This document shows, piece after piece, positions 26,507 through 35,606 of a stretch of DNA of 47,850 nucleotides. The stretch's first letter is position 1. Every line of letters begins with the position of its first letter. The stretch is from Acetobacter tropicalis (GTDB taxonomy: Bacteria > Pseudomonadota > Alphaproteobacteria > Acetobacterales > Acetobacteraceae): the NCBI RefSeq assembly GCF_001580915.1, contig NZ_LHZQ01000201.1, forward strand, positions 1-47,850, in the 5' to 3' direction. The notes below the pieces were generated by a model, which saw only the letters and a program-made list of their open reading frames with translations, made no database searches and was not told the origin of the DNA. Position numbers and translations under genes: made by a program.

Positions 26507-28102
26507 CTAATGGGTCTGATTGGGCAGCAATAGAGCTCCTGTCAGATCACCCAGCGGTTTACCTGTGCTGGCCTGAATGGACTTGTCTCGATTGAGAAGG
26601 CCATCCAGCGGGCGGAGATTATAACGCTCGGTCAGAAACTTAATGATGGACGTGGTGTCCTGAACAGTTTTGTCCACGTAATGCTGGCGGGAAAACGGGG
26701 AGATGATAATAGCGGGAATGCGGGAGCCTGGGCCCCAGCGATCCCCTTTGGGAGGGGCGACGTGATCCCAGAGACCACCGTTTTCATCATACGTCACAAT
26801 TACCAGCATATGGGGCCACTGGGGGCTTTTTTCCAAATGGCTGACAAGATCTGCGATATGGCTGTCGCCGGATTCAATGTCCGCATAGCCTGAATGCTCG
26901 TTCAGATTGCCCTGCGGTTTATAGAATGAGACCTGCGGCAGTTTGCCGCTATCAATAATTTCTTTGAAACGGACGCCGTTCAGGCCGCCATCCTGAATAT
27001 GCTGAGCACGGGCAGCGGTGCCCGGGGCATAGTTTGCGTAATAGTTGTAGGGCTGATGATGGTATTGGAAATCAGGCATCGGGTAGGCGTTACCGTGATC
27101 CTGTACATGCTGCCATGCTCCGGAAAACCATGCCCAGCTAATGTTTTTTTCACTTAGCCTGTCACCAATGGTCGGTGTGGTCTGGGGGGGGAGTGTGGTG
27201 GGGCGTGCGGGGTCGGCAAAGCGTGGGTCTTGGCCTTCTGCGGGCTTGTTGCCACTTGGTTGATAGGGCGGCTGCATGGTGTTGACCGCATGGAAGTCCG
27301 GCGTGAGGTTTCCATCACGCACAAATTTTGGAACACCATCCAAAGCGGAATGGGGGGAGTTGGGGGCGATAAGCAGTGCTGTGCCCGTTTTGTCTGCCAC
27401 TACAATGGAGGGGTGAGCAGGGCTTGTATCTGCTGCAGGGTAATAAGGGGCGCAGGCACAGGCCAGCCATTGATGATTGAGGAAGGAACTGCCAAAGGCT
27501 CCCATAAAAAAATGGTCTGCCATTGTGTATTTTTCGGCAATTTTCCACATTTTCATGTGACTGCCGTTCCAGTAGCCCATTGGCATGGCTCCTGTATCCG
27601 CCCACGCTACAAACATGTCGTTCTTGCCGTGATTGATCTGCATCTGGTTCTGATAAAACCGATGCCATAGGTCATGCGTAAGTGTATTGAGGGGCACGTT
27701 GAAGCCCTTTGGGTCATCTACAGCAAACGGTTTGTTGGGAAGATGTTCCGTCATGGCTTGCGTGATCGGATTGGGAATACCCCGTCCTGTCAGTCCGCCC
27801 CAGACAGGGGGAAGTTCTTTCAGAACGCTTCCGTCCCGGTCTTTTTGCTGAAAAGTTTCAGGAGAAAGATTGGCGGATGTATCCGCGCCTGGAAAGCCTC
27901 TGTAAAGATTATCAAAAGACCGGTTTTCCGCAAAAATCACCACAACGGTCTGAATGGCGGAGAGATCCGGTTTTTGGGGCGCTGTTTGTGCCTGCACGGG
28001 CAGAGCGACACACGCTGAAAAGCTGATCCCAGCCATCAAGAGAAAAGAGGCCGTTTTACGGGGGCGATAGGTACAAAAGCGGGATGGAAAGGAAAAACGC
28101 AT
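26507..28102 (-). CDS. Secreted phosphoesterase (acid phosphatase/phospholipase C family)
   Basis: A 531-residue exported member of the phosphoesterase family that includes AcpA-type acid phosphatases and phospholipase C. From the ATG at 28102 a signal peptide is clear (MRFSFPSRFCTYRPRK, hydrophobic core, cleavage after PVQA). Metal and catalytic regions are VVVIFAENRSFDNLYRGFPG, NHGKNDMFVAW, GAFGSSFLNHQWL, and VIVTYDENGGLWDHVAPP. The open frame extends to 28444 but that part overlaps ribokinase and is not conserved. Substrate is unknown. In this setting it could dephosphorylate the 3'-nucleotides made by RNase T2, which is an inference. It follows the ribokinase gene on the same strand with a gap of about 115 bases. 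Confidence 0.85.
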   Translation of the reverse strand: MRFSFPSRFCTYRPRKTASFLLMAGISFSACVALPVQAQTAPQKPDLSAIQTVVVIFAENRSFDNLYRGFPGADTSANLSPETFQQKDRDGSVLKELPPVWGGLTGRGIPNPITQAMTEHLPNKPFAVDDPKGFNVPLNTLTHDLWHRFYQNQMQINHGKNDMFVAWADTGAMPMGYWNGSHMKMWKIAEKYTMADHFFMGAFGSSFLNHQWLACACAPYYPAADTSPAHPSIVVADKTGTALLIAPNSPHSALDGVPKFVRDGNLTPDFHAVNTMQPPYQPSGNKPAEGQDPRFADPARPTTLPPQTTPTIGDRLSEKNISWAWFSGAWQHVQDHGNAYPMPDFQYHHQPYNYYANYAPGTAARAQHIQDGGLNGVRFKEIIDSGKLPQVSFYKPQGNLNEHSGYADIESGDSHIADLVSHLEKSPQWPHMLVIVTYDENGGLWDHVAPPKGDRWGPGSRIPAIIISPFSRQHYVDKTVQDTTSIIKFLTERYNLRPLDGLLNRDKSIQASTGKPLGDLTGALLLPNQTH

Positions 28103-28217
28103 GCCTATCTCTTGCTGTAGGGAGTGACGGATATACATTCTTTCATATCTGTCGGAAGAGTTCAATTTCCAACCAAAACGATCCTGTTCCGGCAGGTGAG
28201 AGCCAAAGCACGGATAT

Positions 28218-29159
28218 TTACGCCAGAAGCGCCTGCACTTCATTCCGTGTGGGAGCCGCATCTGCCGCACCTTTACGGGTGGTTGCCAGCGCTCCGCATG
28301 CGGAAGCAAAACGGACAGCCTCCGGAAGAGGCTTACCCTCACTGAGTGCGACAGCGAGACCTGCATTGAAGCAGTCTCCCGCAGCAACAGTATCAATGGG
28401 AACCACTTTAAAGGGGCTGATGAACCCGCCTTCAATGCCATCATGCCAATACGTTCCGCGTCCTCCCATTTTGATCACCACGGCCTGGGTTCCTTTATGC
28501 AGGAGGATTTGCGCAGCCTGTGCTGCCTGTTCAGCGGTTTCTGGCTGGATGCCGGTCAGGAGAAAGGTTTCTGTTTCGTTAGGGGTCAGAACATCAATGT
28601 TCTGCCACAAAAGCGCGGGAAGTGCCTCAGTCGGTACCGGTGCGGGATCAAGAATGACTAGCCCTCCTGCTTCTCTGGTGCGTGCGGCTGCGGCAGCAAC
28701 GCTTGCAAGGGGACATTCAAGTTGAAGAAGCAGGACGCGAGCCCGGTCTAGCCAGAGGGAATTTTGTTCAAGATCAGCCGTCCCCACGGCCATATTTGCG
28801 GCGCCGACAACTGTAATGCAATTTTCACCATCTTGATCGACAGAAATCAGCGCTATGCCGGTGGGGTGTTCCGGATCACTATAAAGAGGTGCTGTTTCAA
28901 CCCCAAAAGACAGTAGAGCGTCCCGTGCGAACGCGCCAAAATGATCTGTTCCTATCCGTCCGGCCAGCGCAACCTGAGCGGGCGTTTGGTGGGACAGGCG
29001 AGCCGCCGCCGCTGCCTGATTGGCTCCTTTGCCTCCCAGACCAATCGTATAATTGGACGCATGCAGTGTTTCTCCGGCCTTGGGCAAAGTTTTCACACGC
29101 ACCGTCAGATCAATATTAACACTGCCAAAGGATAAAATGAGAGGGGTGGTGTCAGACAT
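28218..29159 (-). CDS. rbsK: Ribokinase
   Basis: A 313-residue PfkB-family kinase that phosphorylates D-ribose to ribose 5-phosphate. PfkB signature 1 is IGLGGKGANQAAAAARL near residues 39-55. Signature 2 is DTVAAGDCFNAGLAVAL near 257-273, with the catalytic Asp in AGDCFNAG. NIDLTVRVKTLPKAGETL at the N-terminus is typical of ribokinases. No ribose transporter genes lie beside it, so the likely source of ribose is intracellular nucleoside hydrolysis by the enzymes upstream in this region. That links the locus to the pentose phosphate pathway. The secreted phosphoesterase gene lies downstream on the same strand. Confidence 0.92.
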   Translation of the reverse strand: MSDTTPLILSFGSVNIDLTVRVKTLPKAGETLHASNYTIGLGGKGANQAAAAARLSHQTPAQVALAGRIGTDHFGAFARDALLSFGVETAPLYSDPEHPTGIALISVDQDGENCITVVGAANMAVGTADLEQNSLWLDRARVLLLQLECPLASVAAAAARTREAGGLVILDPAPVPTEALPALLWQNIDVLTPNETETFLLTGIQPETAEQAAQAAQILLHKGTQAVVIKMGGRGTYWHDGIEGGFISPFKVVPIDTVAAGDCFNAGLAVALSEGKPLPEAVRFASACGALATTRKGAADAAPTRNEVQALLA

Positions 29160-29822
29160 ACAAAGTAGGTTCCGTAAAAATGAAAGCAGAATAGCAGATT
29201 CTGCTGAAAGAAAGAGAGAAAGAAATCCTTATAGATCAGGGTCGATTCATATAGAAGGCTGATGAGTTTTAGGGCCGAGATACTGCGCATTATCAAAGTG
29301 AAATTAAAATTTAAGAATGATACCCTCCTTTTGAGGACGTAAGTGAAGACATATTAATAAAAATTTTACGATACAATAACTCACGCAGGCAAATGATTGC
29401 TCTAAAGTTTTCAACGCTATATTCGTATAGACCAATAAAGATCGCCAAAATAGAAAGAAAATTCTTTAATAAAATTATTATCTAAGAAAAGGCCATGTAG
29501 TTTATGCAGAAAAAGTAAATTTAATTTTTTTAACTTAAATCCACCTTCTGTATATGACCGGGAAATTAACAATAGTTAGGTCTTTTTTAACAGCGCCTAA
29601 ATTACAATTTCAAAAGTTTCATTGCTTGGCCTTGTCAAAATTAATTTTGTAATACATTTGATTGCACACTTTCTGTTGGTGGGAGAGGGGCATCTTTGGT
29701 TTTGTTTTCTGGGGGTGTTTTCTCCCTGAATCGGCGGTGCGCATCTTCTTATGGCAAAAAGCAAACATATTACATTGTAACACGCGCGCCCTTGGTCGTT
29801 CATTGTGTTATGGAAAGGATAA
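29160..29822. other. AT-rich intergenic region
   Basis: About 660 bases without a supported gene between divergent ribokinase and the Hint protein. The stretch from about 29280 to 29660 is strongly AT-rich. Only short frames without family resemblance occur. The GGAAAGGAT just before 29823 is the ribosome binding site of the Hint gene. No clear operator or terminator was recognised. Confidence 0.55.
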
Positions 29823-30935
29823 ATGGCTTTTCTTCCTACACGCCCAGAAGAAGGTGATTGTTTGAAAGGCGCATTCAAGCAGGAACCCAATACAAATCCT
29901 GAAGGTAGCGGGCAGGGCGGTGATCGCCTGTCTGTGCCTGAAGCAAGTCTCCTGGAAGGGACATGCCTCCATACGCCCGTAGGCAAAACCAAGGTAGAAA
30001 CTCTTAGCCCGGGCCATGCCGTGCTGGGCTATACAGATGGCCAGGAATTACCTCATCTGGTCTCACATATCCGCGTCGCCTATGGTATGACATTGCCCGG
30101 TCTGCCGGATGATGAAGCAGGTTATCCTATTCGCATTCTAAAGGATGCCATTGCGGATGGCGTGCCGGCCCATGACGTTGTTCTCACCCCTGATCACTGC
30201 CTGTTTTTTGAAGACAAGTTTGTGCCTCTGTGTTTGCTGGTGAACAGACTTTCAATTTTTTATGATCGGACTTTTACAGCCTATAAAGCCTATCCGGTGC
30301 AGACCGACCCTCATGCTGTGCTGATTGCGGAAAACCTGCTTATTGCCAGCGCGTTGCCGCCTTGCCCTGAAGACAGCCATTGGCATACCCGCACCCATAT
30401 GCCTGTTGTAACGGATAGAACCGTTGTGGAAGGCTTATATCATCGCCTTAAATCCCGCGCTGAAGTTGGCGGATTGGAAAGTCCGTTCTATCTACCAGAA
30501 GTAACGGACGATCATGATTTGCAACTGGTGACAGAAAGCGGTCAGTTTATCCGAAAAGCGATGGAAAAAGAGAACGTTGCCGTTTTCATGCTGCCGCCTG
30601 ATGTTCATGAGGTGCATCTTTCGTCCCGCGCCAGTCGGCCTGTCGATGTGATTGGTCCGTATGTGCAGGACAAGCGGTATCTTGGGGTCCATGTAGGCGA
30701 TATCACCCTCGTTGATTCCCGGAAACGGAAAAAGGTGACAACGCATATCAAAGGCGATCTTCTCGGCTGGCATCCTCCTGAAGAGGATGGGGGGCGTTGG
30801 ACCAATGGGCATGCACACCTGCCAATACGGCGTGATGCAAAGCGAGGGCCAGGGATGCTGGGTGTGCAGATACTGACAACTATTCCTTATCTGGTGACTG
30901 ATTATCACGGGCCGCGCCGGCATAGGCATAGATAA
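29823..30935 (+). CDS. Hint (Hedgehog/intein)-domain protein
   Basis: A 370-residue protein with a Hint_2-type domain starting near residue 40. The start of the fold is visible as SLLEGTCLHTPVGKTKVETL, and its central part as HDVVLTPDHCLFFEDKFVPLCLLVN, which resembles the TxxH and cis-acting region of Hint folds. The usual leading Cys (in CFxxGTxI) appears to be Ser (ASLLEGT), so autoprocessing through Cys1 is doubtful. The last ~170 residues match no domain I recognise. Such proteins are frequent in acetic acid bacteria, function unknown. AAGGA lies just before the ATG. No signal peptide is seen. It is monocistronic. Confidence 0.75.
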   Translation: MAFLPTRPEEGDCLKGAFKQEPNTNPEGSGQGGDRLSVPEASLLEGTCLHTPVGKTKVETLSPGHAVLGYTDGQELPHLVSHIRVAYGMTLPGLPDDEAGYPIRILKDAIADGVPAHDVVLTPDHCLFFEDKFVPLCLLVNRLSIFYDRTFTAYKAYPVQTDPHAVLIAENLLIASALPPCPEDSHWHTRTHMPVVTDRTVVEGLYHRLKSRAEVGGLESPFYLPEVTDDHDLQLVTESGQFIRKAMEKENVAVFMLPPDVHEVHLSSRASRPVDVIGPYVQDKRYLGVHVGDITLVDSRKRKKVTTHIKGDLLGWHPPEEDGGRWTNGHAHLPIRRDAKRGPGMLGVQILTTIPYLVTDYHGPRRHRHR

Positions 30936-31156
30936 ACGATTTTCTGAGTGTTTCACGCATAGTAAATGGCGTAGGGCGCGGCAGATATTCAATTTTGCTG
31001 AACAAATACGGTTTATGATCTCCTTATGCCTTTGCATGGTGTGCTCAGGATATAGTTTTTAGAGGCCTTTTCAGAGATCAGGTGTTGTCTCTGACATGAG
31101 ATTTCTGAAATGGTCTTTAAAAAGAAGATTGAGAACCACCAAAGCGGGGGGCTTTT

Positions 31157-31801
31157 ATGTATAAGCTGTTTGTCTATGATCACTGTCCATTCTGCATTAA
31201 AGCCAGAATGATATTTGGGCTGCGCCACATTCCATTTGATCTGATTATTCTTCAAAACAACGATGAAGCAACGCCCAAACAGATGATCGGCCAGAAGATG
31301 GTGCCAATTCTTGAAGAGAATGGCCATTTCATGGGCGAAAGCATGGATATTGTGGCACATATTGACGCGCAGGGAACGCCTCTTTTAACGGGTCCAACCA
31401 ATCCGGCGCTAGCAGAGTGGATCAGACGATCCAATGGACCATTATATAAGCAGTTTCTGCCTCGTGCAGCATGTGCTCCGTTCCCGGAGTTTTCTACAAC
31501 AGCCGGACGCGCCTATTTTGTGCGTACCAAGGAGCGTTCCACGGGAGCCTTCACGGATATTCTGAGTGAAGGGGCCGCCGCATTGGAGCCTTTGGCTGCA
31601 CTACTGGAAGATCTTGCGCCAATGGTGCAATCTCCGGAGGCAGTGAATGGTGCTCTTTCCACAGATGATATTCACCTTTTTGCCCAGTTACACAGCTTTT
31701 CCTTAATCGGTGGTCTGACTTACCCTGCCGCAGTAGAAACCTATCGGCAGACTATGTCAAAACAGTGCGGTATCAGGCTTTTGGATGACTTTGCGATCTG
31801 A
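31157..31801 (+). CDS. grxB: Glutaredoxin 2
   Basis: A 214-residue GrxB-type glutaredoxin with a GST-like fold. The N-terminal thioredoxin-like domain has the redox pair Cys10-Pro-Phe-Cys13 in YDHCPFCIKARMIF, and the glutathione-binding cis-Pro in KMVPILEENG, followed by MGESMDIVAHID. A helical C-terminal domain ends in KQCGIRLLDDFAI. It reduces glutathione-mixed disulfides in the cytosol. A G-run serves as ribosome site five bases before the ATG. It is flanked by unrelated genes and appears monocistronic. Confidence 0.93.
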   Translation: MYKLFVYDHCPFCIKARMIFGLRHIPFDLIILQNNDEATPKQMIGQKMVPILEENGHFMGESMDIVAHIDAQGTPLLTGPTNPALAEWIRRSNGPLYKQFLPRAACAPFPEFSTTAGRAYFVRTKERSTGAFTDILSEGAAALEPLAALLEDLAPMVQSPEAVNGALSTDDIHLFAQLHSFSLIGGLTYPAAVETYRQTMSKQCGIRLLDDFAI

Positions 31802-31850
31802 TTGTTTTTGACTCCCGCAGATGTGGCGCTTGGCTTTGGCGCAGAAAGGA

Positions 31851-33077
31851 TTAGAATTTGATCTGGAGCATTGAGAGTACGGCCTGAAACGTCTCTGTGG
31901 CATGTTCTTCCCGAACGGTACCGTTCTCATATTGAAGGCTGACCCGCAAAATATCGACCGGCCACCAGTTCAGATTGGCAGACCATGTCTGTTGGTGGCC
32001 GCCATCTACGGAAGCAGACCTCAGATTGGCATCCGAAAAGCGGAACGCCGCTTCCAGCACGCCGCTTCCGTTGCACAGGGTGGTCTGGTTTTTCTGGCAG
32101 GTGGGGGCCGCAAAGGCGGCCGTGCGTGATTTCCAACTACGGGGCTTACCCATCAGGGTATAGCTTGCCTGAGCGTACCAGCCTGAAAAATGCAGATGTT
32201 GTGTGCCAACATTTTCTCGGCGGTTGGCCGCAATTTCGTAAGCCTCTCCTGATACAAGCAAACGTTTCCACGCGGCTGCAGCTTCAAGCCCGAATGCGCC
32301 TGCGCTGCGCAACGGAATGCGGCCTGTATTCAGAAATTTTCCTGTCAAACCAACATTCAGTTCCGGGAAATCCGAAAAATTGGCGGCTGGTGGCTGGCCG
32401 GGACTTTGAGCGGCTTTGAACACCCATTCTCCAGAAAAGCCAACGTGAAAGAGAATATCCCGTGTGCGGATGGGCAGGCCTACCAAACGGAACACAATGG
32501 CCCTTTGATTGCCATCGTGATCAGGCCCTGCTGTGCCGGCTGTGCCGGCTACTGCAACATGATAGCGCTTGCCGTGAGCTTCAATTTGGACAGCCTGCCG
32601 TGCAATGCCTGCGGCAAGATTACGGGTGATTGTCGCAATGCTGGCGCGTTCTATAAAAACGGTATCTCCTTGGGCTTGCATGGACTCAAGCCCGAAACTG
32701 GGTTTGAAAATACCCGCCGTAAAGACAAAATGCTTCAGGCCCAGATAGCTGAGTTGTCCTTCAAACAGGCGCATCGGACCATGAGGAACGGGGCCGAAAT
32801 CCCATATCGCCCCAATTTCAAACTGTTTGTGAATGGTTATACGCGCGCCGTTTCTCAGCCTGCCAGCGCGAACGCCCACGCCGGATGCAGGGACGCTTGT
32901 TTGCGGGAGGCCGCCAATATCAAGCTGGTCCGTGGCATAGGGTTTGATGACAACATCCCCCAAGGTGATGGACGGCACGGTACCTGCATGGGCAATGGTC
33001 ACGAAAGCCGGTGAACTGATGCTGAGAACCAGGCAAACAGGCAGCAGGGAAAATGGCGTGCTGGCGTTCCTGAGCAT
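31851..33077 (-). CDS. Phosphate-selective porin (OprO/OprP)-like outer-membrane protein
   Basis: A 408-residue beta-barrel protein. Signal peptide from the chosen ATG: MLRNASTPFSLLPVCLVLSIS, ending near TIAHA. The barrel has the OprO/OprP pattern, for example FEGQLSYLGLKHFVFTAGIFKPSFGLE, where family members carry a similar KPxxGLE segment, and a C-terminal aromatic strand ending in LQIKF. AAGGA lies about ten bases before the ATG at 33077; a TTG at 33116 would add 13 residues and is less likely. The substrate could be phosphate, polyphosphate or another anion; the family name should not be taken as proof. It converges with grxB. Confidence 0.72.
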   Translation of the reverse strand: MLRNASTPFSLLPVCLVLSISSPAFVTIAHAGTVPSITLGDVVIKPYATDQLDIGGLPQTSVPASGVGVRAGRLRNGARITIHKQFEIGAIWDFGPVPHGPMRLFEGQLSYLGLKHFVFTAGIFKPSFGLESMQAQGDTVFIERASIATITRNLAAGIARQAVQIEAHGKRYHVAVAGTAGTAGPDHDGNQRAIVFRLVGLPIRTRDILFHVGFSGEWVFKAAQSPGQPPAANFSDFPELNVGLTGKFLNTGRIPLRSAGAFGLEAAAAWKRLLVSGEAYEIAANRRENVGTQHLHFSGWYAQASYTLMGKPRSWKSRTAAFAAPTCQKNQTTLCNGSGVLEAAFRFSDANLRSASVDGGHQQTWSANLNWWPVDILRVSLQYENGTVREEHATETFQAVLSMLQIKF

Positions 33078-33311
33078 TTTAAAGCTGTGATCCTTCCCAT
33101 TCTGCTTACTGCGCAATCTTGACGCGCACCGTCACGATGGGAAGGTGTAGGGAGAAGTGCTGGAGATGAAAAGCCTAAGCTGAAGGATTTCAGTCAGGCC
33201 CGCATGGGGCCGGTTTCTTCTTCCCCCGTCTGAACAGCGGATGGATGTGAACTGGGGGAGGATGCGGAGCATATGCAAACGGGGATAGTGTCCGAGGCCA
33301 AATAAATGACA

Positions 33312-34532
33312 TCAGACGGATGGTGGCGTGTTTTGCAGAAAGTGACGACGCATAGGGCGCAGCACAGCAAGAGCCAGAAACGCAGTGAGAATATCTCCCC
33401 CAATGGCACAGGCAAAAACAGGATACCAGCTAGTGCTGGCTTGGTGCAGCCACGCTGCCAGTGGGCCACCAAAAATGGCTCCTACACCTTGGGCCATATA
33501 GAGCATGCCATAATTACGGGATGCATCGCGCACACCAAAAGTATCGGTTAATGTGGCGGGAAAGAGAGAGAAAATTTCTCCCCATCCGAGAAACACAAGG
33601 CCAGAAAGCAGGACGAAGGCGACAGGATGATGAGCCATCCCCAGCCAGCATAGAAGGGCGATCGCTTCCAGCGCGAAGGCGAACGCCATGGTCTGCTCGC
33701 GTCCATATCTGTCAGAAATCCAGCCGAAGAGCGGACGGGTTAGTCCATTGGCGATACGATCAAGTGTCATGGCCAGAGGGAGGGCGCTCAGACCCAGTAT
33801 GGTTAGGTGTGAGACGCCAAAATCATGGGCAATCTGAGCGAGTTGGGATGTAACCATCAGCCCCGACGTGGCCATTGTGGCCATCATGAAGAACATCAAC
33901 CAGAACAGGGGTGCTCTGAGCACGAAAGGGGTTAGATAACCTGGTTGATTACAGCTTGTTTGTTCTTGATGGCGGGCAGGCGTTTTTAAAAAGCACGCTG
34001 CGCCAAGCCCCACTGCGGCCATAAGAATACCAAACATGGACAGGGTTGGACGCCATCCCCACAGAGCCAGAAAGTGGGAGATTGGGAAGGTGGTCACGAT
34101 GGCTCCCATGCCATAGCCTGCGGCAGCCGCTCCTGCTGCCATCCCCCTGTTTTGAGGGAACCACTGCATCAATAAGGCGACAACCCCAACATACACAATG
34201 CCGGTGCCAATGCCCCCAAGGCCACCATAAAACAGATAGAGTTGCGTGAGAGAAGAAGCTGATGCCGCACTCACCCAACTCAGCCCCGTCAAGCCAATTC
34301 CGATCATGATGAGAGTGCGCGGATGAATATGGTGCGCAATCCATCCCTGGATAGGGGAAAAGACCGTTTGCAGGACAATCAGAAGAGAAAACGTGACCTG
34401 TAAGGCGGCTGCGCTGACACCGAATTCGCCTTTCAAGGTGGGCGTGAACAGGGTCCAGACATATTGAGGGGAAGAAATGGCAGCCATACAGATCAGGCCC
34501 GCCACAAGCTGCCGCCATTTTGCGTCCTGCAT
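33312..34532 (-). CDS. MFS transporter, oxalate/formate antiporter (OxlT)-like
   Basis: A 406-residue major facilitator with about 12 hydrophobic helices. It resembles the oxalate:formate antiporter family: YVWTLFTPTLKGEFGVSAAALQ at the N-terminus, YGGLGGIGTGIVYVGVVALLMQWFP, RGMAAGAAAAGYGMGAIV, and a second-half repeat with RPLFGWISDRYGRE. Substrate is probably a small carboxylate, but true oxalate/formate exchange cannot be assumed, since the family also includes lactate and other monocarboxylate carriers. No oxalate decarboxylation genes lie nearby. A formate dehydrogenase operon does lie about 9 kb away, and D-lactate dehydrogenase about 3 kb away, so formate or lactate are candidate substrates. 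Confidence 0.82.
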   Translation of the reverse strand: MQDAKWRQLVAGLICMAAISSPQYVWTLFTPTLKGEFGVSAAALQVTFSLLIVLQTVFSPIQGWIAHHIHPRTLIMIGIGLTGLSWVSAASASSLTQLYLFYGGLGGIGTGIVYVGVVALLMQWFPQNRGMAAGAAAAGYGMGAIVTTFPISHFLALWGWRPTLSMFGILMAAVGLGAACFLKTPARHQEQTSCNQPGYLTPFVLRAPLFWLMFFMMATMATSGLMVTSQLAQIAHDFGVSHLTILGLSALPLAMTLDRIANGLTRPLFGWISDRYGREQTMAFAFALEAIALLCWLGMAHHPVAFVLLSGLVFLGWGEIFSLFPATLTDTFGVRDASRNYGMLYMAQGVGAIFGGPLAAWLHQASTSWYPVFACAIGGDILTAFLALAVLRPMRRHFLQNTPPSV

Positions 34533-34760
34533 CAGACCCTGTCTCCCATATCCCTAACGCTATAGGGTACAATTTTTTGTTGCGCTTTCTGAAGAGGGGC
34601 AATGAGGAAGAAAAAAGTGCGTGAAGATCTGATTTTGAGAAGCATGATGTCAGTCTGGCAGGTGTGATGGGCCGAGAAATTCAGAACCGACAGACTTCCA
34701 GCTTTATTCAAAACAGGGAAGTAATATTCCACATGAGATATGATATTTTAAAGGTCAGGG

Positions 34761-35603
34761 TCAGGGTTTTTCTGCCCGTCTTTTCTGTAGGCGTTTATGG
34801 AATTGAGGTGCTTCTTGTGGCTGCTGGGTGGCCATGGCTGTTACTCTGGCCCCTGCTTGCGCAAGCATTTGCGGGATAAGGCGGGTTTCAGGCAGGTTTT
34901 TCCAGTATTTGCGGGGCATTTCCGACCGCATAGCTTTGGTTTTGATTCGCGCCGGATTGAAAATGGAGGCATAATAGGTCTGCCACAATTGCTCCAATGT
35001 GTCTGAAAGATCCGGTTTAGGGCAGGGGGCGCGGGTGATGAGACACTCTGTTCCATTCCAGGTGATGGAGCCTTTTGGAGTCAGAATTGCCCAGTCCATA
35101 TCTGTAAAACGGCGAGTAAAAAACGGCGCAACAGTGGGCAGAATGTAATGGTCTGGCTCAAACCACGAGAGAAACAGCCGTCGCCCGTTTTCGCTCTCCC
35201 CTATTTCCCGAAAGCGGAGAAAAGCTTCCATCTTGTGGGCGTCCCGCCGGATCTGGTGAGACATACGGAGGGCGCGGGCAATATCCGGATCAAGTGGAAT
35301 GGCCGCGAGGGACGGTTCAGTCTGTGCCCGCCACAAAATACGGTAAGCCAGATCAAAGCGTGTTTGATCGGCATGGCGCAGAATGGATTTGAGCAATGCA
35401 AGGCAATTGCTGCGTAATATCGGATTTTGGGCGTCTGGCCGGGGTGTGGGGAGAGACAGAGGCGTATCAAACAGGGAAGCCTCTGCTGTAGAGCATCGCC
35501 ATTCCATAGCCTCGGGCGGCACTCCGGCTAGAAAGCAACGCCGCGCCAAAGGCCGCCATTCTGAAAAAGACGTATCTCTTTCAAGGGTAACTCCGTAGGT
35601 CAT
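34761..35603 (-). CDS. DUF4130/TIGR03915-family putative DNA metabolism protein
   Basis: A 280-residue protein that matches the partner of the radical-SAM DNA repair module. Recognisable parts are FDLAYRILWRAQ, RRDAHKMEAFLRFRE, WFEPDHYILPTVAPFFTRRF and a C-terminal YYASIFNPARIKTKAMRSEMPRKYWKNLPE. In many bacteria this domain is fused to a UdgX-type uracil-DNA glycosylase; here it stands alone. It starts three bases after the radical SAM gene stop, so they form one operon. The biochemical role is unknown, and a DNA modification or repair function is only predicted for the pair. Confidence 0.82.
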   Translation of the reverse strand: MTYGVTLERDTSFSEWRPLARRCFLAGVPPEAMEWRCSTAEASLFDTPLSLPTPRPDAQNPILRSNCLALLKSILRHADQTRFDLAYRILWRAQTEPSLAAIPLDPDIARALRMSHQIRRDAHKMEAFLRFREIGESENGRRLFLSWFEPDHYILPTVAPFFTRRFTDMDWAILTPKGSITWNGTECLITRAPCPKPDLSDTLEQLWQTYYASIFNPARIKTKAMRSEMPRKYWKNLPETRLIPQMLAQAGARVTAMATQQPQEAPQFHKRLQKRRAEKP

Positions 35604-35606
35604 GGC

